The notes: generated by a model from the letters alone, not told the origin. Positions 17,149 to 26,626 are shown, counted from the first letter of the stretch. The stretch is DNA of 64,000 nt from Paucidesulfovibrio sp036541255 (GCA_036541255.1 JAZHDD010000037.1:1-64000), one strand, 5' to 3'. Translations and numbers: made by a program.

Positions 17149-20100
17149 ATGAGGCGGGCTGTGGAGTTGAAAAGATTTCGACCTCTTGTGAGACCGCTGA
17201 CGCTGGTCTTGACGCTGGCCTGGGTTTTTGCCCTGGTGGGCTCTTGTTTGGCGCTTCAGGTCTCCTTCCGCACCCGGGCCGATACGGACGTGCTGACTTT
17301 TGCCTTGCAAGGAGCTGACACGCCCAAGGGGGCGGTCAAGCGCGTTGGACCGGAAAGCCTGTCCGTGACGTTGCCTTCCGGAGAGCGTTTGGACCGTGCC
17401 GAGAACTATGGCGCTGGACGATTGGTGCGTTCCGTGACGCCCACGCCTGACGGTCTGATTGTGAATATGCGCTCCAATGCGTTCGGTTACATCGTCACGC
17501 CGGTTCCCGGTCAGACAGCCTTGCAAATCCAGGTATTCCGCGATCCCATCGGCGCTCGCTGGCGTCCAGAACCCCCGGCCGAAGCCACGCCGACTCCGCA
17601 ACCAGCTCCGCAATCCACTCAAAAAACCGCACCGGTAGCTGTTCCGGTACCTTCAACACCAGCGGTACCTGTTACGGAGCTGCCGGCAGAAAAAATCGTC
17701 CCTCCTGACCCCCTGCCAGAACAGACTGTGCTTGCCATCCCGGCGGCGGAGCCCCGGCCAGCCAATCTTTCGCTTTTTGCCGTGCCGTATGCCGTGCGCG
17801 TGCCAGTGACCGGCTTGGAGAACGAAGTGCTGCTCGGCCCCAGCGAACAGGTCGAATCTGAGCAGAACTCTGGCTTGCCGCGATACAAGGCTGTGAACGA
17901 AGCCTCAGAGCCGGCACCGCCCTCCATGGTACGGCCCGCTGCAACGGAAAGTCTGGCCGTGCCTCCGACCGACGCGACATCGACGCCGCCCGTGGACGGG
18001 GAGGGTGTGTCTTCAGGAATATTCCGCAGGATGTTGGTCAACGGGCTCAGGCCTCCGCCCGCCGCTGTTGTTGTTCCGCCGCCGGTCGTTTCACCAGGCG
18101 ATCAGGCAGGCACGGAACAGGCTGTAGCTTCTGAAGCTGTAGCCGCACCCGGTGAGGCCGCAGCCGTTGAAAGCCCTGCAGTTGCCGATGTGGCCGTGCA
18201 AAAGGCTGTGGAGGATATTCAATCGGGCGAAGCCCAGAGTGCAGAGCCTCCGATTGAAGGGGAGCCTGTTGATCCAACTACGGAGGAAGCCAAGCGGCTG
18301 GAGAATCTTCAACTGGATCTGATCAAGGCCCAGTCGCAGGTCGCTTCCGGCAAGTTGGATGCTGCCCAGGCAGCGTTGCAGACTTTGCTGGCGCAACCCG
18401 ACTTGCCGCAGAATATCCGCCAGGAGGCGTTGTACACCCTGGGCGGGGTGCTCATGACCCTTTACAAGGACAATCCCGCCGCGCACTTTGAGGAAATCAC
18501 CGGCGTCTACAAAGAAGCCATGAACGCGAATCTGCGTTCCGACAACCTGCCGCAAGCCCTGATGAATCTTGGACTTGTCAATCTTTGGGCGGGCAATGTC
18601 CCCGAAGCCAAAGGCTATTTCGACCTGCTTACATCCCAGTTCCCGAATAACGAAAATGTTCCGGCCATAGAGTATTATTGGGGCGAGTATTATTATCGTT
18701 TGGGTGACTGGGAAGAGGCCGCAGACCGTTTCCAGGGATTCATCGAAAAATATCCCGAGCAGGAACGGCTGGCACGGCAGGCCGCTTTCCATCTGGCCGA
18801 GGCACTTCAGAATCTGGGCATGTATGAACAGGCTTTCCAGATTGTCGATTACATCGACAAACGCTGGCCACAAGTCTTTGAATCCAATCCCGGTTTTCTT
18901 AAATTGGCCGGGGATGTGGAGTTCCGGCTGGATATGCTGGACCGGGCCAAGAGCCATTACTGGACGTATTACAATATCAACCCCAAGGCCGAAGAGGCGG
19001 ATGTTGTTCTGGCCCGTATCGGCGACGTGTATTTGCGCAAGAACGAAAAAAACGCTGCGCGGACTATCTACGAGCGCGCCGCAGAGGATTACCCTGATCT
19101 GGAAGGCGGGTTGGTGGCCAAGATGCGCCTTGCCGAGGAAGGCATCTATGATGAGCCCACCATGGTGGAAATGGTCACGGTGTTCGACCGTCCTTACAAC
19201 CTGCGTCCCAAGCAGGTCTACACCGAGATTGTGGACCAGTACCCGGATAGCCCGCTTGCGCCATTGGCCTTGCTCAAGCTTGGCATGTGGCATTTCTTTC
19301 AGAAAGAATATCCCGAAGCCATGGCCGCGGCGCAGCGCCTGCTGACCGAATATCCGAGGAGTCCGCTCGTGGAGCGCGCCAGGGAACTGGGGGACCGTGC
19401 TTTTGCATTGGCCGTCCCGCAGTTGATCCAGGAGCAGAATTACCAGACAGTGGTGGACTATTGGGAGCAATATGACTTCATCGACGCTTCCACGGGCGCA
19501 GAAGGCAACTCCACGCGTCTGGGCGTGGCGCAGAGCTATGGGGAATTGGACGAATATGAAAAGGCCTTGGATCTACTGGAGCCTTTCCTGACCAAAAATC
19601 AAGTGCCGGACTATTCGGAAATGGCCTTGGCCCTGGCCGCGAAAATTTATCTGGAGCAACGCGCCTGGAACCGGATCAACGAACTTTCGGCCCTGGTTGA
19701 AGCCAACTGGCAACTTACCCCGCGCACAAAGCGGCTGCTCATGCATGCCAATGCCGTGGCTTCGGAGAATCTGGGGGATCGGGAAAAGAGTACGCGGCTT
19801 TGGGCCCAACTCGGAGCCGACGAGGACGTGGAAGATTTCATCCGCGCAGACGCCCTTTACTACATGGCCAAGGAAGCCATGAACCATGACGACCTCAGGC
19901 GGGTGTTTGTCTATGCCCAGGAAGCGCTTTCCCTGCTTCTGGCCTCCAAGGGAGATGATAAAAAGATCAAGGATTGCCTGCTGATGTCCATTTTCTCCAC
20001 GGAACGTTCCGGCCGGTACCGTCAGGCTTTGAAGTGGGCTATCGAGTACAACAAATATATTGCTGCCGAGGACCCGGAATGGGCAGCCAGCCGCTACAAG

Positions 20101-20268
20101 CTCGCGGAGATTTATCGCAAGGCCGGATTCCCGGATGAATGGAAACGGGTCATGGAAGAGTTGCGTGACGCGCAACCCCAGTCCCTGTATGGCCGATTGG
20201 CCGCTACCGCTATTGAAACCGGCGCACTGGAAGAGCGCGCCCAAGAATACGCCCCCATTCCCAACTAA
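17149..20268 (+). CDS. Large secreted/periplasmic TPR protein with N-terminal AMIN-like domain
   Basis: About 1039 residues. A hydrophobic signal segment (RPLTLVLTLAWVFALVGS) leads to an AMIN-like beta domain (about residues 35-130). Next is a long Pro/Ala/Glu-rich linker (about 140-380), then many tetratricopeptide repeats to the end. The start is uncertain: the ATG at 17149 gives a clean signal peptide, ATG 17107 overlaps the activator gene, and GTG 17161 has a GAGG before it. It sits directly behind the sigma-54 activator. AMIN domains often bind cell wall and TPRs bind proteins, so a cell-envelope scaffold is a reasonable guess, but the function is unknown. Confidence 0.8.
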   Translation: MRRAVELKRFRPLVRPLTLVLTLAWVFALVGSCLALQVSFRTRADTDVLTFALQGADTPKGAVKRVGPESLSVTLPSGERLDRAENYGAGRLVRSVTPTPDGLIVNMRSNAFGYIVTPVPGQTALQIQVFRDPIGARWRPEPPAEATPTPQPAPQSTQKTAPVAVPVPSTPAVPVTELPAEKIVPPDPLPEQTVLAIPAAEPRPANLSLFAVPYAVRVPVTGLENEVLLGPSEQVESEQNSGLPRYKAVNEASEPAPPSMVRPAATESLAVPPTDATSTPPVDGEGVSSGIFRRMLVNGLRPPPAAVVVPPPVVSPGDQAGTEQAVASEAVAAPGEAAAVESPAVADVAVQKAVEDIQSGEAQSAEPPIEGEPVDPTTEEAKRLENLQLDLIKAQSQVASGKLDAAQAALQTLLAQPDLPQNIRQEALYTLGGVLMTLYKDNPAAHFEEITGVYKEAMNANLRSDNLPQALMNLGLVNLWAGNVPEAKGYFDLLTSQFPNNENVPAIEYYWGEYYYRLGDWEEAADRFQGFIEKYPEQERLARQAAFHLAEALQNLGMYEQAFQIVDYIDKRWPQVFESNPGFLKLAGDVEFRLDMLDRAKSHYWTYYNINPKAEEADVVLARIGDVYLRKNEKNAARTIYERAAEDYPDLEGGLVAKMRLAEEGIYDEPTMVEMVTVFDRPYNLRPKQVYTEIVDQYPDSPLAPLALLKLGMWHFFQKEYPEAMAAAQRLLTEYPRSPLVERARELGDRAFALAVPQLIQEQNYQTVVDYWEQYDFIDASTGAEGNSTRLGVAQSYGELDEYEKALDLLEPFLTKNQVPDYSEMALALAAKIYLEQRAWNRINELSALVEANWQLTPRTKRLLMHANAVASENLGDREKSTRLWAQLGADEDVEDFIRADALYYMAKEAMNHDDLRRVFVYAQEALSLLLASKGDDKKIKDCLLMSIFSTERSGRYRQALKWAIEYNKYIAAEDPEWAASRYKLAEIYRKAGFPDEWKRVMEELRDAQPQSLYGRLAATAIETGALEERAQEYAPIPN

Positions 20269-20275
20269 CCTCCTG

Positions 20276-20303
20276 TTGACGCGAGACGTCGATGAGGTAT
20301 TCT
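20276..20303 (+). promoter_or_regulatory. Sigma-70-like promoter for the MEMO1-family gene
   Basis: TTGACG, a 16-bp spacer, then TATTCT. It begins just after the TPR gene stop codon and ends about 37 bp before the ATG at 20341. Confidence 0.55.
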
Positions 20304-20340
20304 GTTTTTTCTCGCCCCCGATGGTTTGAAGGAGGTCTTT

Positions 20341-21156
20341 ATGATCAGACAACCCATTGTCGCCGGGCAGTTTTATCCCAGCGATGCAGATGTGTTGATG
20401 GCCCAGGTGCGGAGCTTTCTTGCCGAAGCTGATCCTCGGTCTGGCAAAGGAAGAACGCTCCTGGCCATGGCCCCGCATGCCGGGTATGTCTTTTCCGGCC
20501 GCATTGCCGGGAAGACGCTTGGCCAGGCTGATCTTGCCTCGACCATACTCTTGCTCGGCCCCAATCATACCGGCATGGGCGGACGTTTCGGGGTCTGGCC
20601 TTCCGGGCGCTGGAATATTCCTGGAGGCGGCCTGGATGTGGACGCGGAACTTGCCGATGCACTGGTTCAGGCGGAACCCCGGTTGACTTCGGATGTGCAG
20701 CCGCATCTGCGGGAGCATTCCCTTGAAGTCCTGATTCCTTTCCTTGCTGCCATTGATCCGGAAACACGCATTGTTCCCGTGACCGTTGCAGAATCTTCCC
20801 TGGACGCCTTGCTACAGGTCGGGGCCGCTGTGGGCCGGACGCTTAAAGGTTGGCAGGTTCCGGTCTCCCTGGTGGTCAGTTCGGACATGAGCCATTATCT
20901 CAGCGATATCCAGGCACGCGAATTGGACAAGGTTGCTCTGGATGCGGCATTGAGCCTGGACCCGTGTAAATTTTACGAGACCGTACGAAACCGGCGTATC
21001 TCCATGTGCGGCGTGTTCCCCATGACGTTGGCTCTGGCCGTTTTGGGAGAGCTTGGTGGTGAGTGCATGGCCAGGTTGGTCGCCTACGGCACTTCCGCCG
21101 ATGCCAGCGGCGATTTTGACAGGGTCGTGGGATATGCTGGGATGCTTGTTGAGTAG
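20341..21156 (+). CDS. MEMO1 family protein (AmmeMemoRadiSam system protein B)
   Basis: 271 residues of the Memo/extradiol-dioxygenase-like fold. Conserved metal/active-site positions are visible: APHAGYVFSG (H46), GPNHTG (H76), SSDMSHY and the cysteine in SMCGVFP. Bacterial Memo proteins usually accompany a radical SAM enzyme and an AMMECR1 protein, but neither lies in this window. AGGAGG precedes the ATG at 20341. The reaction is not established in bacteria. Confidence 0.9.
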   Translation: MIRQPIVAGQFYPSDADVLMAQVRSFLAEADPRSGKGRTLLAMAPHAGYVFSGRIAGKTLGQADLASTILLLGPNHTGMGGRFGVWPSGRWNIPGGGLDVDAELADALVQAEPRLTSDVQPHLREHSLEVLIPFLAAIDPETRIVPVTVAESSLDALLQVGAAVGRTLKGWQVPVSLVVSSDMSHYLSDIQARELDKVALDAALSLDPCKFYETVRNRRISMCGVFPMTLALAVLGELGGECMARLVAYGTSADASGDFDRVVGYAGMLVE

Positions 21157-21190
21157 GGTGTGATTTATACTGGAGTTGTTCGTCACGAAA

Positions 21191-21224
21191 AAGGCGGCTG
21201 CCGAAGCAGCCGCCTTGTCTTTTG
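21191..21224. terminator. Bidirectional terminator between the MEMO1 gene and pnp
   Basis: GGCGGCTGC and GCAGCCGCC pair around CGAA. There are five A on the left and TTGTCTTTT on the right, so it can stop transcription from both converging genes. Confidence 0.85.
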
Positions 21225-21238
21225 AGAGAGAGGTCGGG

Positions 21239-23467
21239 TTAGCGTCTGCCGCCGCGATCTCCGCCGCGTCCGCCGCCGCGATTATCGCGACCACGATCAC
21301 GGCCACCGCCGCCGCTGCCAGCCGGACGTTTGAATTCGTCCAGATTCACTTCCTGTCCTGCCTGCTCCATGAGCCAAGCCTTGCGGGAGAGGCGGATGCG
21401 TCCGCCCGGCTCCAGGGAAATGACCTTGACGGTTACTTCCTGGCCGATTTGGAAGAAGTCGGACACGTTTTCGACGCGTTCCACATCGATCTGGGAAACG
21501 TGCAGCATGCCTTCCACGCCGGGCAGGATTTCGACCAGAGCGCCGACCTCAAGAATCTTGCGCACGGTGCCGACGTAGTTTTTGCCGGGCACCGGAGTCT
21601 GGTCATAATAAAGCACCATTTCCCGGGCTTTTTCCATGGACATCTGGTTGGGCGCGAAAATGAAGATCTTGCCCGAGTCCTCGATGTCGATGTCGGCTCC
21701 GGTTTCAGCGGTGATGGCCTTGATATTCTTGCCGCCAGGTCCGATGACCGAGCGGATCTTGTCCGGATTGATGGTGACTTCCGCCATCTGCGGCGCGTAT
21801 TCGGAGAGCTCCGTGCGAGGAGTCTCCAGCACTTCGCTCATGTGGTCGAGGATGTGCAGGCGGGCGTCGCGGGCTTGTTTCAGGGCGCGACGGAGCACGT
21901 CCGAGGGAATGCCGTTGATCTTGATGTCCATCTGGATGGCGGTGACGCCGTCACGGGTGCCGGCGCACTTGAAGTCCATGTCGCCCAAGGCATCTTCGTC
22001 GCCGAGGATGTCGGTGAGCACGTAGTATTCGTCGCCTTCCTTGCACAGTCCCATGGCAATGCCCGCAACAGGCTGAGTGATGGGCACGCCCGCATCCATG
22101 AGCGCCATGGTGGCGCCGCAGACCGAGGCCATGGAAGAGGACCCGTTGGATTCCATGATCTCCGAAACCACGCGGACAGTGAAGGGGAACTCCTCGCCCT
22201 GGGGCAGAACCGGCTGCAGAGCCCGTTCGGCCAATGCGCCGTGGCCAATCTCGCGACGGCTCGGGCCGCGCAGCATGCGCGCCTCGCCCACGCAATAGGG
22301 CGGGAAGTTATAGTGCAGCATGAATTTCTTGGTCATTTCGCCCGTGAGCGTCTCGATACGCTGCTCGTCCCGGGTGGAGCCCAGGGTGGCCACGCAGACA
22401 GCGCTGGTTTCGCCGCGTCGGAAAAGGGCGGAGCCGTGAGTCATGGGCAACAGGCCGACCTCGATGGACAGGGGGCGGACCGTGGTCAGATCGCGGCCAT
22501 CAATGCGGGTGCCTTCGTCCACGATGCGCTTGCGCACGATTTTCTTTTCCAAGCTGGAAAGGGCTTCGCCCGCATGCTTGGCCTTGGCGTCGTCGTCCGC
22601 CCATTTTTCGGAAACGGCGGCCATGAGCTTTTTCTTTGCAGCGGATTTGGCGTCCTTGCGAGCCATTTTTTCGGAAACAGACAGGGCGGCCTTGAGATCA
22701 TCGGAGATGAACTCTTCGACAAAAGTGGACACTTCCGTGTCTTCCTGGGGCGCGACCGCTTCAACTTTGGGCTTGCCCACCAGTTCGCGCAGTTCGTCCT
22801 GCAGGTCGAACAGGGGCTGAATCTGTTCGTGGCCCCATTCCAGGGCTTCAGCGATGATGTCTTCGGAAATGAAGCGCGCACCGCCCTCCACCATGACCAC
22901 AGCGTCCCTGGAGGCGGCGAAGATCAGGTTCAGGTCTCCTGCGTCTTCCATGCCCTGATAGGTGGGGAAGAGCACGAACTTGCCGCCGGTGTAGCAGACG
23001 CGGGCGCCTGCGATGGGGCCCAAGAACGGCATAGGCGAGAGGTGCAGAGCGGCGGAAGCGCCGGTCAGAGCCAGCATGTCCGGGTTGGTGTTCTTTCCGG
23101 CGGAGAGAACCGTGGCGATGATCTGTACTTCGTCGCAGAAACCCTTCTGGAACAACGGGCGGATGGGACGATCAATGAGACGGGAGACCAGGGTCTCACG
23201 TTCGGACGGACGGCCCACTTCGCGGCGGAAGTAGTTGCCGGGCACGCGTCCGGCAGCATAGAGCATTTCCTGGTAGTTGCAGGTCAGGGGAAAGAAGCCG
23301 CGATCAACTTCAAGGGGCTGGTTCACGGCGGTGACGAGCACAACGGTGTTACCGGACTGGATCCAGACGGCACCGCTGGCCTGGTTGGCCAACTTGCCGG
23401 TCTCGATGGTGATGTCCACGCCGCCCACGTTGACGGTCCTGGAAATCTTTTCAAAAGGTTTCAGCAT
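21239..23467 (-). CDS. pnp: Polyribonucleotide nucleotidyltransferase (PNPase)
   Basis: Phosphorolytic 3'-5' exoribonuclease of 742 residues, normal for the family. Two RNase PH-like cores (about 10-230 and 320-550) flank an alpha-helical domain. The second core has MTHGSALFRRGETSA and LGDEDALGDMDFK. A KH domain follows (VIGPGGKNIKAI), then an S1 domain (YVGTVRKILEVGALVEILPG). The tail is Gly/Arg/Asp-rich. It is the last gene of the ribosome/RNA operon and follows rpsO, the order seen in E. coli. Confidence 0.98.
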   Translation of the reverse strand: MLKPFEKISRTVNVGGVDITIETGKLANQASGAVWIQSGNTVVLVTAVNQPLEVDRGFFPLTCNYQEMLYAAGRVPGNYFRREVGRPSERETLVSRLIDRPIRPLFQKGFCDEVQIIATVLSAGKNTNPDMLALTGASAALHLSPMPFLGPIAGARVCYTGGKFVLFPTYQGMEDAGDLNLIFAASRDAVVMVEGGARFISEDIIAEALEWGHEQIQPLFDLQDELRELVGKPKVEAVAPQEDTEVSTFVEEFISDDLKAALSVSEKMARKDAKSAAKKKLMAAVSEKWADDDAKAKHAGEALSSLEKKIVRKRIVDEGTRIDGRDLTTVRPLSIEVGLLPMTHGSALFRRGETSAVCVATLGSTRDEQRIETLTGEMTKKFMLHYNFPPYCVGEARMLRGPSRREIGHGALAERALQPVLPQGEEFPFTVRVVSEIMESNGSSSMASVCGATMALMDAGVPITQPVAGIAMGLCKEGDEYYVLTDILGDEDALGDMDFKCAGTRDGVTAIQMDIKINGIPSDVLRRALKQARDARLHILDHMSEVLETPRTELSEYAPQMAEVTINPDKIRSVIGPGGKNIKAITAETGADIDIEDSGKIFIFAPNQMSMEKAREMVLYYDQTPVPGKNYVGTVRKILEVGALVEILPGVEGMLHVSQIDVERVENVSDFFQIGQEVTVKVISLEPGGRIRLSRKAWLMEQAGQEVNLDEFKRPAGSGGGGRDRGRDNRGGGRGGDRGGRR

Positions 23468-23601
23468 AATAAATCCTCGGTTTACGGTTGACCGTCAGTC
23501 CCGGGGAACGATTAGCCGGCTTGGGGAAGAACTCTTGCCGTGCAAGAATGCTTTCCGCAGCCAACTAAAAATGCTTTCCCGAATCTGACGAGATGTATGA
23601 A

Positions 23602-23637
23602 GCGGGGCGGGCGACCCTACAGGCCAACCCGCCCCGC
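23602..23637 (-). promoter_or_regulatory. Strong stem-loop in the rpsO-pnp spacer
   Basis: GCGGGGCGGG and CCCGCCCCGC form a 10-bp perfect stem with a 16-base loop. It is followed on the minus strand by TTCATAC, so there is no clear T-run. In E. coli the same spacer holds a terminator and an RNase III processing stem that controls pnp; this hairpin occupies the equivalent place. Confidence 0.65.
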
Positions 23638-23654
23638 ATTTCAGCTCAGCGTCC

Positions 23655-23924
23655 CTACTTGCGCAACTTGAGGCGCTGGATCAGGTCGCGATAGCGCTGG
23701 ATGTCTTTGTTCTTGAGATAATTCAAAAGTTTCCTACGCTGTCCAACAAGCTTCAGCAGTCCCATGCGGGAGTGGAAGTCCTTCTTGTGCACCTTGAAAT
23801 GATCGGTCAGGTAGTTGATCCGCTCCGTGAGCAGAGCCACCTGGACTTCGGGAGAACCGGTGTCCCCTTCGTGGCGCTTGTGTTCCTCGATGATCTTCGA
23901 CTTATCCTGAGTATCCAGTACCAC
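23655..23924 (-). CDS. rpsO: 30S ribosomal protein S15
   Basis: Small-subunit protein that binds 16S rRNA. I start at the GTG at 23924, preceded by AGGAGGT at a good distance. This gives exactly 89 residues, the usual size. An in-frame ATG at 24014 would add 30 unrelated residues and run into truB. Family landmarks are HEGDTGSPEVQVALLTERI, HKKDFHSRMGLL and RRKLLNYLK. It lies between truB and pnp in a conserved order. Confidence 0.97.
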   Translation of the reverse strand: MVLDTQDKSKIIEEHKRHEGDTGSPEVQVALLTERINYLTDHFKVHKKDFHSRMGLLKLVGQRRKLLNYLKNKDIQRYRDLIQRLKLRK

Positions 23925-23983
23925 AGCAATTACCTCCTGTCTTGTGTTCTCGTCGCCGGACGACTCGCCGGGGGTGGGGGCGT

Positions 23984-24919
23984 CTAGGCCCAGAGCCCGC
24001 GAAGAATGGCCCATTTCAGCTGTCCGTCTCTCAGTGTGGCCTGCACCAGAGCCAGGGGTTGCCCATCGGGGGCGAGCAGCATGGCTTGTTCGTCACGAAA
24101 CCCGAAAAGAAGTTTTCCGGGGACTTCGTTTACCGGGAGCCAAGTTCCGTTGCGCACCAAACCGTCAAGTGGTTCGGTGAGGTGGTGCTTGGCCCAGTGT
24201 GGAAGCGCGTCGGCCAAGGGGATGACCTTTTCTCCGAAGCGCTCCGGCTCACTGAGGACGTCTGCCAGGCTATGCGCCTGATCCAGCCTGAAAGGGCTGC
24301 TTTCTTCACGTGTGAGGGCGGTCAGCACCGCGCCGCATCCAAGTCGCATCCCCAAGCTGTGGACCAGGGAGCGTATGTAGGTGCCCGTAGAGCACCGGAC
24401 GCGGAATCTCGCCACGGGAAGCGTGACATCCAGCATCTCAGCCGCATGAATGGTGATGGTCTTGGTTTTGACCGGCACCTCTTCGCCCGCACGCGCGAGC
24501 GAATAAAGCGGCTTGCCTTTATGTTTAGCCGCCGAATAGGCGGGAACATCCTGTTCTGTCAAGTCCTGCCAAGTGAGAATCGCCTTGCGGACTTGTTCCT
24601 CGGTGACGTCGACGGGGAGTTCCTCAAGGATTTCTCCCTCGATATCATATGTATCTGTCCGTATCCCAAGACGAAATTCTCCGAGATAGGTCTTGGAGTC
24701 TTCGCTCAGGTACGGTGCTATTTTTGTGGCCTGGCCGAGCAGTACAAGCAGTACGCCCTGAGCCATGGGGTCCAGGGTCCCGGCATGGCCGATCTTGTAT
24801 TGTCCGAGTTGGTGCTTGATGTCGCCAAGGCAGCCCGCGGAAGTCGGTCCCGAAGGCTTGTTCAGCACCAGCAGGCCATCCAATTGGCGGGGATCAGTTT
24901 TTTGTCTGCGCCTGCCCAC
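23984..24919 (-). CDS. truB: tRNA pseudouridine-55 synthase TruB
   Basis: Makes pseudouridine 55 in the T-loop of tRNAs. It has 311 residues. The catalytic aspartate D50 is in GHAGTLDPMAQGVL, and RCSTGTYIRSLVHSLG is the second family motif. The start is GTG at 24919, which overlaps the nrnA stop codon by one base (TAGTG). It is followed by rpsO after a 59-bp gap. Confidence 0.96.
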   Translation of the reverse strand: MGRRRQKTDPRQLDGLLVLNKPSGPTSAGCLGDIKHQLGQYKIGHAGTLDPMAQGVLLVLLGQATKIAPYLSEDSKTYLGEFRLGIRTDTYDIEGEILEELPVDVTEEQVRKAILTWQDLTEQDVPAYSAAKHKGKPLYSLARAGEEVPVKTKTITIHAAEMLDVTLPVARFRVRCSTGTYIRSLVHSLGMRLGCGAVLTALTREESSPFRLDQAHSLADVLSEPERFGEKVIPLADALPHWAKHHLTEPLDGLVRNGTWLPVNEVPGKLLFGFRDEQAMLLAPDGQPLALVQATLRDGQLKWAILRGLWA

Positions 24920-25890
24920 TAGTTCTCCAGTCCGAGCACCTTGGCCACGGCGTTGACGAGAATGGTCGAGGCCTGCTTGAAGTTGCCGGCAATATTGCCG
25001 CCGGCAGCGTTTTTATGACCGCCACCGCCTAAAAGGGAAGCCACGCCTTCGATGTTGTCGTCGCCGTTGGAACGCAGGCTGAACTTCCAGTAGTCGGGGG
25101 CATCTTCGCGCAAAATGGCTGAGACGCGCACGTCGCGAAGTCTGCGCACGAAATTGACCAGTCCTTCGCAATCCTCGGCGGTGGTGTTGGTGGCGCGCTG
25201 TGTTTCCAGGCTGGCACCGACAAGGCCCATGGCTCCATCCAGGTGCATGGTCAGTCCGTTCATGATTTTGGCCAGCAGGTCCAGCTTGTTGCGGCTCCAC
25301 TGGTTGATGATCTTGGGATTGATCTCGCCGGGCTTGATTCCCAGGCGATACAGCCGGGCCGTGAGTTCAAGGGTTTCAGGCTTGGTGCTGCCGTAAGTAA
25401 AGAATCCCGTGTCCGTGGCCACGGCCACATAGACGGCCTCGCCCAGGGGGCCGCTCAATTCCAGGCCAAGCATGTCGGCAATTTCGGCGATCATGGCTCC
25501 TACTGCTGGATAAGCGATATCCACCCAGTTGTGGGCCGCGAAAAAAGGATTGCTGAGATGGTGGTCGATGTTGACGGCGAACTCAGGCTGGAATCGGTCA
25601 GCCAGGGCCGGGCCCACGCGGCTGAGCGCGCCGCAGTCCGCAATCAGGGTCCAGGCGGGCATGTTCGCGGGCAGCTCCGTAACCAGGGGCTGGGGCAGGC
25701 TCATCCAGTCGAATTGACGCGGTAGGCCCGTTTCATTGTACAGCACAAAGCGCTTGCCGAGCTTTTGGAGTATCCAGCCGAGCGCCACACAACTCCCAAT
25801 GGCGTCACCGTCTGGATTGACATGTGCCGCGACAAGGAATTCATCGTTTTCTTTAATTATCTTCGCTATTTCTTGGGGGGTGCTTGGCAT
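24919..25890 (-). CDS. nrnA: DHH-family phosphoesterase NrnA (oligoribonuclease / pAp phosphatase)
   Basis: Degrades very short RNA oligonucleotides and dephosphorylates pAp in characterised homologues. It has 323 residues. The DHH domain motifs are NPDGDAIGS, IADCGALSRVG and NIDHHLSN, and the DHHA1 domain ends with GGGGHKNAAGG. The ATG at 25890 has AGGA 8 bp ahead and lies 38 bp inside the rbfA reading frame, so the two overlap in different frames. Its place between rbfA and truB is common in many bacteria. Confidence 0.93.
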   Translation of the reverse strand: MPSTPQEIAKIIKENDEFLVAAHVNPDGDAIGSCVALGWILQKLGKRFVLYNETGLPRQFDWMSLPQPLVTELPANMPAWTLIADCGALSRVGPALADRFQPEFAVNIDHHLSNPFFAAHNWVDIAYPAVGAMIAEIADMLGLELSGPLGEAVYVAVATDTGFFTYGSTKPETLELTARLYRLGIKPGEINPKIINQWSRNKLDLLAKIMNGLTMHLDGAMGLVGASLETQRATNTTAEDCEGLVNFVRRLRDVRVSAILREDAPDYWKFSLRSNGDDNIEGVASLLGGGGHKNAAGGNIAGNFKQASTILVNAVAKVLGLEN

Positions 25891-26206
25891 AGACCATGTC
25901 CTCAAGGAATTCGTCGCGCGCAAAACGGAGCGTTGGCACGAATTTGATTTTCAGGCGTTTTCCGAGATTCGACCGCAAGAAACCCGCAGCGTGTTCCAGA
26001 GCCGCTTGCGCACCTGCCGCCCGCTCAGCGTCGCCGCTCATGGTATAGAGCACCTCCGCCACCTTCAGGTCACGGTTCATGCGCACACCGCTTATGGTGA
26101 CCATGTCCAGGCGGGGGTCCTGGACATCTTCAAGGAGCATGGTCCCCAATTCTTGCTGGATCAGGTCGGCCAAACGGATGGACCGCCGGGAAGAGGACGT
26201 TTTCAT
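25853..26206 (-). CDS. rbfA: Ribosome-binding factor A
   Basis: Late 30S maturation factor with a KH-like fold. It has 117 residues. The N-terminus RRSIRLADLIQQELGTML and the DPRLDMVTISGVRMNRDLKVAEVLYT stretch are typical, as is the FVPTLRFARDE end. It overlaps nrnA by 38 bp and follows the DUF503 gene by 15 bp. Confidence 0.95.
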   Translation of the reverse strand: MKTSSSRRSIRLADLIQQELGTMLLEDVQDPRLDMVTISGVRMNRDLKVAEVLYTMSGDAERAAGAQAALEHAAGFLRSNLGKRLKIKFVPTLRFARDEFLEDMVYAKHPPRNSEDN

Positions 26207-26221
26207 TGTTGCAGCTCCAGT

Positions 26222-26512
26222 CTATTCACTCGAAAAGACTTCTGTTTCGCAGCGAATCAGTTCTGCGGGAGAAATGGCTTCCACCAGGGCCAGGGCCTTG
26301 GCCAGCCTGCTCTCCACGCGTGCGGTCTCGTTGGCCACAGTGACCACGGCCAGAACGAGGCGGGTGTGGGAGTCCTGGGCATCCACCTCGGATACGGCCA
26401 CGTTGAATTTATTGCGCAACTTTTGCTTCAGGCTGAGAGCAATTTTGCGTTTGCCTTTGAGCGAGTCGTTGCCGTGCAGTAGAAATTCAAGGTTCAGGAC
26501 GCCGATGATCAT
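26222..26512 (-). CDS. DUF503 family protein (YlxP-like)
   Basis: 96 residues beginning MIIGVLNLEFLLHG, with the family landmarks SLKGKRKIALSLKQKLRNKFNVAVSEVD. DUF503/YlxP sits between infB and rbfA in many Firmicutes and Deltaproteobacteria, as here. It is thought to act with RbfA in ribosome maturation, but direct evidence is limited. The start follows homologues; an ATG at 26542 in the same frame is the alternative. Confidence 0.85.
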   Translation of the reverse strand: MIIGVLNLEFLLHGNDSLKGKRKIALSLKQKLRNKFNVAVSEVDAQDSHTRLVLAVVTVANETARVESRLAKALALVEAISPAELIRCETEVFSSE

Positions 26513-26592
26513 AGCCTCTTGGACCGCCGTTTCAGAAATCATGAATCCGGCAGCTCCGCGAGCCGCCGGAACTGACCGGATATCTTAAGAAA

Positions 26593-26626
26593 CAGGCAGG
26601 CCGAAAGCGAACTTCCGACCTGCCTG
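26593..26626 (-). other. Stem-loop between infB and DUF503
   Basis: CAGGCAGG and CCTGCCTG pair, with GAAAG/CTTTC-like pairing inside, making a long imperfect hairpin just after the infB stop. Only GTTTCTT follows on the minus strand, so it may be a weak terminator or an RNA-processing site inside the operon. Confidence 0.5.

Noticed and set aside
21176..23491. 771-codon plus-strand frame opposite pnp
   Set aside because: It mirrors pnp on the opposite strand, its translation is His/Gly/Val-rich with no known domain, and such frames are common opposite strongly biased GC-rich genes.
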